Origin: Gnetum montanum
Lineage: Eukaryota; Streptophyta; Gnetopsida; Gnetales; Gnetaceae
Assembly (NCBI GenBank): GCA_015680685.1
Contig: MNCI01011078.1
Location: 1-23,950 of the forward strand
DNA: 23,950 nt
Reading direction: 5' to 3'
This document shows, one piece after another, positions 9,125-18,980 of the stretch. Made by a program: the position numbers and the translations under genes. The notes below the pieces were generated by a model. The model did no database searches and had not been told where the DNA came from. It worked only from the letters and a program-made list of their open reading frames with translations. Each line of letters begins with the position of its first letter. Within the stretch, counting starts at the first letter, position 1.

Positions 9125-9971
9125 TGATGAATAATGAGAGTTCCCAATGGTCAACCATATAAGTCATAAGCATACACAAGCAACCATATTCTGATCCATG
9201 GATGGGATAATATAGTTATACTAGCTTGTTGATAATGAATCTGTGATCATTGTCTTCCTACTAGAGTTGCTGCAAGTTAAAGGGTATAGTTTTAACTCTT
9301 AGTAAGGTATATGACAAGTTCATGTTAAATGGCTCTAAAGATATTAAAGTGAAACATAGTAAAATAAATGTAAGTTCTCTAAACTGAGAAGTAGTGGTAA
9401 TGAAATATAATTCTAGCCTAATGATAATAAGCATATATTGCTAGTCTTCCATACATACCCTGGGTTGGTATAACTACCATTGGAATTACAAAGTAACTTT
9501 GCTATTATGTGAATTAAGCAAAGCTACTATTGGTTTACTAGATGATTATATGTTAGCACTCAAAACTAGTAATACTTATTTCACCGATATTAATGAACAT
9601 TGAAAATGTAAAGGACTTAGAAAATGTAAATGAAAATGAAAATTTAAATTATATAGAATTGTAAATCTAATCTAAGTGAAATGCTATAATAACAATGAAC
9701 AATCTTGTTCTTTATTATTGTCCATGAAATGTGTAAAGATACACTTCACTCAAATAAAGATTTCATTCAACTATTAATCATCACATTGTGGGTACTTACA
9801 ACTAACTCTAAAATCAAGAAAACAATCTTGATCTTTATTAATAGCCATGGAATGTATCTAGGTATACTTCATTTGAATAAAGATGTCATTCAACTATTAA
9901 TCATCACACTACGTGTACTCACAACTAACTCTAAAATCATGAAAAAAATTTGCAAGATCTTGATAGTCACT
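9125..9971 (-). repeat. Element A 5' LTR, truncated by element B
   Basis: The minus-strand LTR ends in TCATCA at 9125 and is followed by a primer site. It aligns throughout with the split LTR of B (9972-10218 plus 19805-20274), including the AACCATA segment near the end and the GTAAATCTAATCTAAGT segment at 9661. Alignment stops at 9971, leaving roughly 220 bp of LTR start missing, exactly where B's LTR begins. It contains an extra 123-bp tandem duplication absent from B. Confidence 0.82.
9701..9946. repeat. 123-bp tandem duplication inside LTR A
   Basis: Units 9701-9823 and 9824-9946 are diverged direct repeats, both starting AATCTTG and sharing TTCAACTATTAATCATCACA. The homologous LTR of B has a single copy (about 20115-20235), so the duplication is specific to A. 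Confidence 0.88.
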
Positions 9972-10218
9972 TGATGAGCGGGTGAGGTACCCCTTACGCC
10001 CAACCATACGAATCACAAGCATTCGCACACAATCTAGTTGAATTCCATGGATGGGACTAGTTATGCATCTGGATCATTATGCCTTATTGCAGTTCATTGT
10101 CTTTTTAGTTGGACTAGTGGTAGCTTTGTCACGTATGGTTTAGTCAAAAGTGAGACACATGATTTTTGATGTTGTTTTGGCCTTATGCTACTCCTAATGA
10201 TAATAAAAAAATCAATGA
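9972..10218 (-). repeat. Element B 3' LTR, left part (3' end)
   Basis: In minus sense this is the terminal 247 bp of an LTR ending TCATCA at 9972. Its last 90 or so bases are clearly related to the LTR ends of element C (shared AACCATACGAAT, GGTACCCC). It is interrupted by element C after AATGA (10214-10218) and resumes at 19805. The five bases left of it, TCACT (9967-9971), would be B's target duplication, but the partner is outside the window. Confidence 0.85.
10214..10218. repeat. Target-site duplication of element C, left copy (AATGA)
   Basis: AATGA immediately precedes the 5' LTR of C and is repeated at 19800-19804 immediately after the 3' LTR. Confidence 0.95.
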
Positions 10219-10229
10219 TGATGAACTAT

Positions 10230-10285
10230 GATATCAGGACCATGATATCGGGTCCACGATATCAGATCCAACCATGCCCGATATC
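10230..10285 (+). promoter_or_regulatory. GATATC motif array in U3 of the 5' LTR
   Basis: GATATC occurs at 10230, 10244, 10258 and 10280; the first three are spaced exactly 14 bp. The array ends 19 bp before the TATA box. Equivalent motifs lie in the 3' LTR (18992, 19006, and GATATT at 19020) and in LTR B (20335, 20342, 20383, 20397). A role as upstream promoter elements is inferred. Confidence 0.6.
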
Positions 10286-10303
10286 AGGGCCTGTCTCCTC
10301 GCC

Positions 10304-10310
10304 TATAAAT
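10304..10310 (+). promoter_or_regulatory. LTR TATA box
   Basis: TATAAAT sits 85 bp into the LTR in the context CTCGCCTATAAATAAGAGG, identical in the 3' LTR (19078-19084). Transcription is expected to start roughly 30 bp downstream. Confidence 0.75.
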
Positions 10311-10478
10311 AAGAGGTGGCACCCTTGGTTTTCACATTAGATAGTTAATCCCTTAGTCGTACTCTTGCCATTTTTTCCCTTCAAATTTAGAATTATTTTT
10401 GCTTGCCTGTAGTAGGAGTCATAGAGTGAACAGATCTTTATTCGAGCATTGTGTACCTGAGCACACTTTGTGTATGGC

Positions 10479-10484
10479 AATAAA
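10479..10484 (+). terminator. LTR polyadenylation signal
   Basis: AATAAA about 170 bp downstream of the TATA box is conserved in the 3' LTR (19251-19256). It would lie within or near R and direct 3' end formation in the downstream LTR. Confidence 0.5.
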
Positions 10485-11029
10485 GATGAACTTTATGATA
10501 AACCTTGCAGCATTCAGAATAAATTAATTAGTGTTAATTATTATTTAATGCTTTCCTAGTTGATTAATGATTTCTCTCACCCTACAACTCTCTTAGTTAA
10601 ATACACTCAGTACAACTGCTTTGAGCATGCGTGTAGTGCTTGGTAACCCAGTAACGATCAGCATTTGGTAATCCCAACAACATTGCATTGGTTCAGGATG
10701 TGTACGGCAAGTGGGAACAGATACTGGTGTGATGAGTAATTAGAACTTAGTTAATGAGTAGTTAAATTAGATTAGTTACTTAGTTATCTCTCTCCCCCTC
10801 CTTACTAGCGCAGGATATAAAACACATAAAAGCTATAAAAATCATATGCCTCAAGCTTACTTAACCATACAACCGTGACATACAAGTAAGTTTGGGAAGA
10901 CAATGATTAACCAACCTGTTATTGTTCCACAAAGGAGCATAGGCACTTAGTCCTTGAAATTCAACCGTATTGTGCATGAAACGCTCGTATTCGTATGGTT
11001 GAGGGTAGGGGTACCTCGTCGCTCATCAT

Positions 11030-11047
11030 TGGCACCATTGTCAGGGA
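11030..11047 (+). promoter_or_regulatory. Element C primer-binding site (tRNA-Asp type)
   Basis: One base after the LTR the sequence reads TGGCACCATTGTCAGGGA. Against the tRNA-Asp complement used by Athila/Tat elements (recalled from memory) there are four mismatches, all transitions of the G-to-A or C-to-T type. This is where tRNA would prime minus-strand synthesis. Confidence 0.8.
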
Positions 11048-11160
11048 CTTAGTTGCTTGTGTGCTAAGTGGAACTTAGGAAATCATTCACATGGTTGGAA
11101 CGAACCCTTAGGGTTGGTTAAGGAAAAGATAATAGTACATTGCACATTGAACAAGACAAA

Positions 11161-13819
11161 ATGTCTTCTTCTTCACATAAAAGCACTTCACCACCTAGGA
11201 CTAACACAAGAAGCAATCGATGACATAATACACATGACGTTGATCCACCAATCCCTCAATAGTTTCGTGTGGTATATATTCATCTTGATGAATATGTACC
11301 TGTCTTCACCTTTATTCTCCATCAATATGAACAACTGCATTGGTGTGACTTGGAAGGTAACATAGTGTTACCTCCTGACTGTTCAGTCCCAAGCATGCTT
11401 CTTCGTGCTCTCACACGAATAGGCATGCAACACTTACATGTAGAATATGTTGCGCAAGACTATGATTTGAGAGATTATTATCCCATAGAGGCACAACGTC
11501 AAAGGGATTTGCAATAGGATAGACACCATAATTCTTTGAAGGGAAAATGGTCTAAGGATGCCCCCCACATTTTAAGCAAAATTGAGGGTGATGAACTTGC
11601 GTCAAGTAGTCACCCACATAACAATGTTCCTCCCCTTAACTTTGGCCAAGGGGTTGTGTATTAGAACCTTCGTTCTACTATTCATAACCCAGGTGCTGAT
11701 ACCAACAGACACAAAGTGTCTAAAAAAGGAACAAGGACACATGACAAAGGTGGGCATTTTGATTACAATCGCAATCGAGGCAATGGCCACTGAAGAGAAG
11801 GTAGTAGACACTGTCATGGTGGCAGTTCTCCTTCTTCTTCACCTTCATCATCTTCTGCATCCTCTCCTTCAATGTTCGGACGTAGCCGTAGAGAAAAAGA
11901 TCATGAGGATAAGGGCAAGCAAAGTAGAAGTCACAGACAAAGGATGAGGACACTCTAGGAAATCACGACATAGAAGGAGGGTGAGTAGGGAGTAGCATAG
12001 GCATCACAGACGCCACGAATGAGATGATCATGATGAACCCCTACTCGCTACCAAAGCCTGCTAGACATAACTGAGGCTGTGAGAGTTCCAACAAGGCACC
12101 AAAGAGATAGTAGGATTAAGAGGTTAGATATGAATAACATCCCATGATTTGAAGGGGGATATAACACTGATACTCAAAATCACTTACAATCATTTCATGA
12201 TGCGTGTGCCTTGCAAAACATAAAGAACGAGTGACAAAAACTTAAGTTGTTCCCACAGACACTAGTAAAAGAAGTTAAAAGCTGGTTCTAGTCCTTAGAA
12301 CTAGAATCCATTCGTAGGTGAAGTACTATGTTAGAATTATTTAATGATAAGTACCAAACGTACTCCCTGGTGTCTAACCTACGAAAGAAAATCCAAGGAT
12401 GGAAACAAGGAAGTCATGAACCCTTGGATGCTACCATGGGCCGCTATTATGCACTATTACATCGTTGTCCTGGCCATGGTTATTTGCAAAGGGATTAGCT
12501 ACGCCATCTCGTAGATGGGCTTAGGCATAAAATGAGAAGAACCTCTGGGACTTATGCCCAACGAAGGTTATCCAAGCTTAGGTCCCATCAAATTCACAGA
12601 TGATTGGAGCAATTTGCTAAGGAAGAAGGTGAGCTATGAAAGACAAAAAGTGTGGAAGAATATAACCAAGATCCTTCCCTTCGAAAGAAGGGAGTAAGAT
12701 TTTGGGAGGATGAGGAAGAGTCACCACTCGAAGAGATGGTGAATAGGAAAACCTTGCCTATCCAAAAGTTAACATTAGAAGTATCGACAAAGGTAGACCA
12801 AATGTGGGACTCCTTGGATAGTAGGTTTCAAAATATTCTCAAAATAGTAGAGGAGTCTAGAGAGCGAGGTAGTGATTGTGACAAGAAAAAAGAGAGAGGC
12901 GGAAAATGCATGTAACAAGGGTAAGGGCAAAGTTGCTATTATTGAAGAGGTTGTGGACTCAGATACAGATGATGATAGTGGATGCAAGATATGTCAATAC
13001 GACCATCATAAGGGATGTTGCCCTGTGATCTCACATCTGTAGGAGTTTGGGGTGTATGCACTTCATCCACAATTAAACAAATGACAAACATCCTGATGGT
13101 TACCTTATCCCCAAGGTAATCCAAGGCAGTTCCAACAACCTTTAATGTATTATCCAAGTGGAACTCCACCACAACCGATTGAGTAACATCAACAGTGGCA
13201 GCACCCACAATCATGGGAAATGCCACCACCAAGGCAACAATCTCCGTACCGACACCATGACCTATATGGATATTATGTGCATCATCCAATCTCTCCACAT
13301 GACTCTGTTGGTCACGTTACTTCTCAACATCACTACCAAGCCCACGAGTACTATAGGACTCCCTCTCCTAGGGGCAATATTTCACAAGTGTACCATCCTT
13401 CAAATACGGCCACATCTCTCTCACCAATAGCTCCATTACCATCTGCTCCAGCAATGCAAGGTGAACTCCTTGCTCAGCCACAACAACACAATGCCACAAG
13501 GGCTATTAATCCTCAACCTACTGTTAGTTCTGACAACCGTATGAAGAAAAGACCTTTTTTCAAAACCAATAGTCCAACCAAGCCTTTGCAACCACAAGCG
13601 ACTGAGTCTTTAGATGTCTCTGTATCAAATAAAGCTTCAGAGCTCCCTTTGAGCCTAACACTGCATTCAACACATATGGTCATGTTAGCACATGCTGTTA
13701 CCGATTGGATCAAAGCTTCTAGGAAATTCTCTGATCTTGGGAGTCCCTTGATATATCTACAAATCACTAGGAATGAGCCATGCAAAGCTCTTTGGATTCA
13801 TGTTCCAGTGTTAACCTAA
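11161..13819 (+). pseudogene. gag: Element C gag, degraded
   Basis: The start is taken as ATG 11161 (MSSSSHKSTSPPRTNTRS). In the same frame follow VVYIHLDEYVPVFTFILHQY (about 11270), a basic SRREKDHEDKGKQSRSHRQR region (about 11886), the capsid-like LDMNN...GGYNTD...LQSFHDACALQN block (12124-12198) and VEEYNQDPSLRKKGVRFW (12652). A frameshift near 12900 moves the rest to another frame. That frame has an acidic stretch, the Cys/His motif CKICQYDHHKGCCP (12986-13027) and a long Pro/Gln/His/Tyr-rich linker up to 13819. Several in-frame stops (for example TGA after RSNR, and TAG before FRVVYIHL) show it is inactive. The family role is the virus-like particle protein and RNA packaging. The zinc-knuckle spacing is not the standard CX2CX4HX4C. 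Confidence 0.85.
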
Positions 13820-14056
13820 TATTCCAAGAAATGTACAAGGCCTAGAACTTGACTCCATTAAAAAAGAGCAACATTCATTTAGGGTTGGTCGACCAGTCCA
13901 TCACTATTCCCTTGGGATTAGTGGAGGACATTATTACCATTGTTTGTGGATGGTTGTATCCAGTTGACTTTCTAGAGATTCAAGTGAACAACAGTAAGGG
14001 GGACTTCCAAATCATAATGGAAAGGGCATGGCTAAGCACTATCGATGCGCATACCT
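13792..14056 (+). pseudogene. Element C protease
   Basis: An aspartic protease segment starts in the frame LDSCSSVNLI (13792), where LDSGA(S/T) is expected, so the active-site Asp and Ser remain but Gly is Cys. One stop (TAG) interrupts it. It continues as KKSNIHLGLVDQSITIPLG, LVEDIITIVCGWLYPVDFLEI and DFQIIMERAWLSTIDAHT, the typical IPLG..EDI..V, YPVDF and ILGRPWL-T--A layout with GRP altered to ERA. It overlaps the Gag linker in another frame. It would process Gag-Pol, but it is inactive here. Confidence 0.8.
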
Positions 14057-14489
14057 AGGAATCCGTGATATTTCCTTAGAAATATCTAAGGAAAACACTT
14101 TCAGAAAGATCGAGAAGAAGAAATTTCCATGCATCGCATATGGTGACACAGGGTGTAATTGCATGCAGAGATCATGGGTTGTGCAAAGTTTAACATTGCC
14201 TGCATGCAATCAATGTGCACAAGTGGTCAATATACAAAGGTGCCTATATGCAGCAACCACATGACAAGAAGACACCTAGTGGCTGACAGCTAATCAAGAA
14301 AGAAGCTCACTTATATGCATGGAACTAACTGAGGGTTTGACTTACGCTTACATAGATGGCATAGATGCATTAGAGCAAGTCCATCACCAACTTCCAAGTT
14401 CTAACCTTGAAAACATCAACTAGGGGAAGTTGGAGATTCCTAAGAAATTTAAATAAGAGCCTCTAGAGCTAAAACCATTCCCCACTAGT
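14057..14489 (+). pseudogene. Element C protease-RT linker
   Basis: This is the poorly conserved linker of pol. It ends in the recognisable EPLELKPFPTSMEYTFLKNE that precedes Athila/Tat RT domains. A piece at 14130-14290 (including GAAGACACCTAGTGGCT) is retained in element B at 22989-23140 on the minus strand, the last pol-side sequence B shares before its deletion. Confidence 0.65.
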
Positions 14490-15249
14490 ATGGAGTACAC
14501 GTTCCTTAAGAATGAAAAATTGGTAATCATCAACGCAAAACTTGCTTCGCAACAAAAAGAGAGTCTGCTGAAGGTAATTAAAAAGTGGTCAAAAGCCTTC
14601 ACTTGGTCATATCCAGAATTAACTAGAATAGATCCTAGGATATGCCAGCATACGATTTACACTGANTGTTTTCTGGATGGATATAGCAGATACAACCAAA
14701 TACAAATAGCCCTAGAAGACCAAGCCAAAACTACATTCACCAGTTCTTGAGGAATTTTTGCATACAAAAAAAATGCCGTTTGGCTTATGCAATGCCCCTG
14801 CAACATTTCAACGCTTAGTTCTAAGCATGTTCCAGTAGCAAATAGGAAATGGTGTGGAAGTATTTATGGATGACTTCTCCACTTATGGAGCAAACTTTGA
14901 TCAAGCCTAGGACCGGTTAGAGCAAGTGCTGAAAAGATGTGTAGAAACTAATTTGAGGCTCATCTGGCAAAAAAGCCATTTGATGGTCCAAGAAGGTGTA
15001 GTACTTGGGCATAAAATATCATGTACAAGGATAGAGGTAGACCCTAAGAAAATCAAAGTCATCCAAGGAATTACCCATCAATTGAAAACTATTAAAGACA
15101 TTTGGTCATTCCTTGGACACACTGGCTACTATAGGAGATTCATAGAGAACTTTTCAAAGATTTCCAAACCATTGATAGAACTAACGAAAAAGGACGTACC
15201 CTTCGAGTGGACTAGGGAATGCGAACTATCTTTTCAAACTTTGAAATAG
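14490..15249 (+). pseudogene. Element C reverse transcriptase, N-terminal segment missing
   Basis: RT begins with NEKLVIINAKLASQQKE and the WSYPELTRIDPRICQHTIY segment, then jumps at the N (14666) directly to CFLDGYSRYNQIQIA, which carries the first catalytic Asp (14676-14678). Roughly 110-130 residues of the fingers region are absent. A frameshift follows in a run of eight A (14766-14773). The new frame gives KKMPFGLCNAPATFQR and VEVFMDDFS (the catalytic DD at 14869-14874), then LRLIWQKSHLMVQEGVVLGH and KTIKDIWSFLGHTGYYRRF. All three catalytic Asp codons remain. Stops at 14836 (TAG), 14908 (TAG) and 15247 (TAG) kill it. Confidence 0.88.
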
Positions 15250-15765
15250 AAGTTGGTAGAAACACCCATTCTACAAGCTCTTGATTGGTTTAAGTTGTTC
15301 CATGTCATGACTGATGTGTCCAGCTATGCCTTAGGAGCTGTACTTACATAGTTAGATGACCAAAAACATCCTTATTACATCCACTATGCAAGTAAAAGTA
15401 TCACTGGTGCAAAATTTAACTACACTACTACAGAAAAAGAATTAATGGTTGTAGTGTTTGCACTAAAATAGTTTAGACACTATGTATTAGTATACAAAGT
15501 ATTCATACATACAAATCATAGTGCAATCTGATTCCTAATGAATAAGCCAATGGTAAGTCCCCATATTATACGATGGCTTATAATCCTACAAGAGTTCGAT
15601 TTAATGATGATCAATCGCAAAGACATTGAGAATGTAGTTATCAATCATTTATCTTGGTTGTGTTGGGACAACAAAGAGGATGAGTATCCAATTTTTGATC
15701 ATTTCCCTGATGAATTCCTCTTTGTTGGTGTAATGAATAACCAATCACCCATGGAGAAAAACTAG
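15250..15765 (+). pseudogene. Element C RNase H
   Basis: The RNase H domain continues in the same frame as RT. FHVMTDVSSYALGAVL carries the first Asp (15313-15315), YASKSITGAKFNYTTTEKEL the Glu, and IHTNHSAI the third position, where Asp of the usual TDH is Asn (AAT at 15514-15516, a G-to-A change). It ends with VSPHIIRWLIILQEFDL and VINHLSWL, matching the family's connection motif. Stops at 15349, 15469, 15529 and 15763 interrupt it. The enzyme would remove RNA from the RNA/DNA hybrid. Confidence 0.85.
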
Positions 15766-17091
15766 TATAGTAGCATTCTTACCTATCTCCTTACCCAAAG
15801 AACACCACAAGAGCTATACCTTAAGAAGAAACAATAGTTTCTTCACAGAGCCAAGTACTTTATGGAGATCAATGGACAACTTTACAAAGTATGTCCCGAT
15901 GGCTTGGTTCGAGGGTGTGTTCCTGATATAGATCAACTGAAAGTTCTCCAAGATGCTCATGAGAGCCCTTGTGGGGGTCATTATGCTGGGAGATGAATAG
16001 CCGTCAAGATCTTGCTTGCAGGGTATTATTGGCCTACCTTGTTCTAGGATGCCTATCAATTTGTCGAATCTTGTGAGCACTGTCAACGTGATAGGGGAAT
16101 GACTGCTAGAATGAAGGGTCTGCAACAATGGATTCAACCGTTGGAACCCTTCAACATTTGGGGAATTGATTTCATGGGGTCCATTACACCAATGTCCAAT
16201 GGAAAAGCTTACATCATAGTTGTCGTAGACTACTTAACAAAATGGGCTGAAGCAGTTACCGTTAAAGATTGCACATTATCTACAGCTACACGATTTGTTC
16301 AACAACAAGTCGTCAACAGGTTTGGTGTGCCGTGTGCACTTATTTCAGATAATGGTACACACTTCACAAGTGCAAATTTTTGGAAGTTAATGCAACACTT
16401 AGGGGTTGAGCATAAATTGACTACACCATACCACCCCTAAGCGAATGGTCAAGTCGAGGTCACCAATAGGGAGATTACTAAGATACTAACTAGAACCATT
16501 AGTAAGTATAGGTGAGACTAGAGCAATAAACTAAATGATGCTTTTTGGGCATACCACTCCACATGGAAACTTCGTATAGGATACTCTCCCTACGAGTTAG
16601 TGTATGGAAAACTTCTAATGCTCTCTATCCAAACTGAGCTTCATACACTATCCACAGCATGTGACCTCCACTTTGACCTTGATCTAGCACAAAAAAAAAG
16701 GTTGATGACTCTGAAATTGCTAGATGAGAATCGACTAACTACCCTATCAATTAATGAATTGCACAAGACATTTAATAAACAACTAGTTAAGTATCAGCTA
16801 GGAGATAAGGTTCTCTACTGGAACCCCACAGATGTGTCACAATGTACCAAATTTCAAACACTGTGGAAAGGACCTTACATTATCTATGCAACTTTTCCTT
16901 TAGCGGCCATGACCATATATAAACCTGAGAGCCCAGATAAGAGACTGTTAGTCAACATGCAACAAACAAAACCTTTCCATGAGTTTAGGAGAACCAAAAC
17001 ACATGCTACCTCTATAGGTGGGCAACCTTGTTCATTATTTTGGATCTCCTCCTTCCAACTCAGTCATGGGGAAGATGGCCACCTCTTCTAA
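15766..17091 (+). pseudogene. Element C integrase
   Basis: The zinc-binding HHCC region is seen as AHESPCGGHYAG followed by CEHCQRDRG (about 15955-16092). The catalytic core has GIDFMGS (Asp 16168-16170), LISDNGTHFTS (Asp 16348-16350) and ANGQVEVTNRE (Glu 16456-16458), with 35 residues between the second Asp and Glu (DD35E). The core continues with FWAYHSTWK, IGYSPYELVYGK, YQLGDKVLYWN and LWKGPYII, the GPY/F motif. No chromodomain follows. Stops at 15835, 15994, 16045, 16438, 16513 and 16519 inactivate it, but there is no frameshift from 14773 to 17091. It would insert the cDNA. Confidence 0.92.
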
Positions 17092-18970
17092 CCATTGAAG
17101 GCCCTCAGTTCTTTCTAAATTTTTGTTTTACACAATTTTTTTGCACATTTCTTTAATCTTTCTTGCTTTTTTTTTACACCATTGTTCATATTTTTCACAT
17201 TTCTTTGTGTGATTACTTTATTTTGTTTATCACCTAATAAGTGTTCATGATGGTGGAATGAATAATACCATATTGATTACTAATGTTTGGGTTCTACCTT
17301 TGAAATATAATGTTGATATTAAGGTGTGGTTCTTTTGATTAAATAGGAAATGAGTCTACATCATTCATGCATTCATAAAATCCTATGGTCTCCCTTGGCC
17401 TGGAATTGTACAGTCCCTTTCTCTAATAAAATTGTTAACGAATTGGTGGCTGGGTATTTCTCAAACTAAGAAAAGACTCAAAGGATGAAAAGGGTGTGAC
17501 TTCAAAGGGATTCAATGCAGTTATTCTGGCTATTCTCTTGAGTGCTTGGATGCTTTTTCCTTGGGTTTTCCACCATTTTTTTGTTCATCAAATATCTAGA
17601 AGTGGAGTACATAAAAATAAGTTTTTGCATGGTGTTGTTGTCATGCAAAGAAAAAAAAGAGAGTGAGAATTCAAAGCACACCCCTTAGACACAATAATGA
17701 ACTTGGGCTACACGCACTGGTTATGGCACTGGAAAGACATGTTACCAATGCCTGAAGGTTCCCTCTAACTAAGGCCCTTTCTCACTTCCTAATTCTCGAT
17801 CTCACTCTTCTCAGAATGGTGGTGACTTTTTGTAGAGGCATGCTTGTTGCTTCAAATGGATAGGTTGGTCAAATGTGTTGATGCGAGGTCACTGAATGTG
17901 GTTTGTTGGCCTGGATTTGGAATGAGTTCTACTTGGTCACATTAACCATAAAACACACACAAGGGACTTTACAAAACCTTGTTCTTGGGTTTGCATTCCA
18001 TTCTCTCCTCTCCACCTTTTGTTTCCATTTTTCACCTCATTTCCAGTTTTATCATTAGTTTGTATCTTGGTTGATGCATTGTTTTTTCTTGGTAAATTCT
18101 TGTGGGTAAGTTTTTAACTCTTGCTTCCAAATGACATTCCTAGAGCCTACAGACTCTTTGGTTTGTGGGTCTATTAGGGCATTAAGGGCATGAGCCTGCT
18201 TTGGGGAGGACCCATTGGCATTCCTTTTTGGTGCATTTGTTAACTATTTTTCCTTAAACATTTCCTACAATCAAAATTTTTTTTTGTTTCATCCCCATCC
18301 ATGACATCCATTTTATTGGCATTGTCATTGTTACTTTTTCTCCATCTTTCTTATTCCTTATCTTTTTCCATCCTATCGCTACCGGAGGTTCGCTCTTAGT
18401 CATGGGGGCCCTAGCATAAATTTTTCAATTTTTCCTAACCCCTACACCTTAGGTAGTACCAGTGTTAAATCTCTACAATCAATATCTACCATAACCACAA
18501 CTCAGCCAATGCACTTTACATCGAGGAAAGGTATCAACTACATTGTAATTTATCTACCCTCGCTCATTTGTGACCATGTTGTATGTGCAAATGACATTCA
18601 TACAACAATGGAATGGGCTTAGAGGAAACACTCAAGATGGACCAGAATTGGAGCGTTTACGAAAGGAGCAAGATTGGTGGAGTGGCTATGGATAAACAAT
18701 GGAAGACATAATCTTGGCATTGACAACAACACACCTTATTCTTTTTCTCTCTCCTTCTCTTCCAACTGCCAAATAAAGGTTGGATGTAATTTATGTATAC
18801 TGTTCACCTTGATGGTCATGAACACTAATGCTGTCATGTATTGTATTGTTGATCCGTTCATCAGGCACGTTGAGTCTGTCACCCCGTTTCACCGTCAAAG
18901 GTCATTCAGTCAATAATCCCATACCTTCCCAATATTTTGTAAGGAACTCGAGGATGAATTTTCATTTAGT
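17092..18970 (+). other. Element C long 3' non-pol region
   Basis: This 1.9-kb stretch lies between integrase and PPT, the position where Athila/Tat elements may carry an extra ORF. It starts with a pyrimidine-rich tract (about 17110-17240) that reappears as a purine-rich tract in the inverted element B (about 22430-22550). No convincing ORF is present; the 80-codon ORF at 18674-18916 is not recognised. A well conserved block lies at 17669-17788 (separate entry). Confidence 0.7.
17669..17788 (+). other. Conserved block in 3' region of C, with short shared ORF
   Basis: This block matches minus strand 21874-21979 of element B at roughly 85% by eye, far better than flanking 3'-region sequence. 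In both copies one frame is open from ATT CAA AGC to TGA: 28 codons here (stop 17753-17755) and 26 in B (stop 21901-21899), with a 6-nt, frame-preserving indel. Shared residues are IQSTPLRHNN and LERHVT, then A and stop. Function unknown; it may be coding, an RNA element or chance conservation. Confidence 0.6.
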
Positions 18971-18980
18971 CATGGAGGTA
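18971..18980 (+). promoter_or_regulatory. Element C polypurine tract
   Basis: CATGGAGGTA abuts the 3' LTR. Element B has CATGGGGGTA at the equivalent place, preceded in both by a closely matching AACTC(G/A)AGGATGA segment. The tract would prime plus-strand DNA. Confidence 0.7.

Larger units (their letters stand above)
6550..9971 (-). mobile_element. Ty3 element A: 5' LTR (partial), primer site and Gag, truncated
   Basis: On the minus strand this region matches element C in order: LTR end, tRNA-Asp primer site, Gag, Cys/His motif and a Gln/Pro-rich linker. The LTR (9125-9971) is missing its U3-side end because element B begins at 9972. The internal part runs leftwards and becomes unrecognisable near 6550, before any protease or RT. 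Homology to C is clear around LDINN (7989 leftwards) and in the linker, where both copies keep TTACCTTG-like and CCACCACCAAG-like segments. The whole copy is riddled with stops. A is inferred to be the oldest layer of the nest. Confidence 0.82.
10219..11028 (+). repeat. Element C 5' LTR
   Basis: The 810-bp LTR begins TGATGAAC and ends CTCATCA. U3 begins with GATATC motifs, a TATA box (TATAAAT) lies at 10304-10310 and a polyadenylation signal AATAAA at 10479-10484. U5 contains the conserved GTATGGTTGAG and GGGGTACCTCG segments shared with the related A and B LTRs. Confidence 0.95.

Noticed and set aside
17727-17754. Possible 8-bp hairpin (GGCACTGG and CCAATGCC) in the conserved block
   Set aside because: The matching positions in element B do not keep the pairing, so there is no covariation support.
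18674-18916. 80-codon ORF at the position of an env-like ORF3 in element C
   Set aside because: No signal peptide plus transmembrane layout and no counterpart in element B; too short to call an envelope-like gene.
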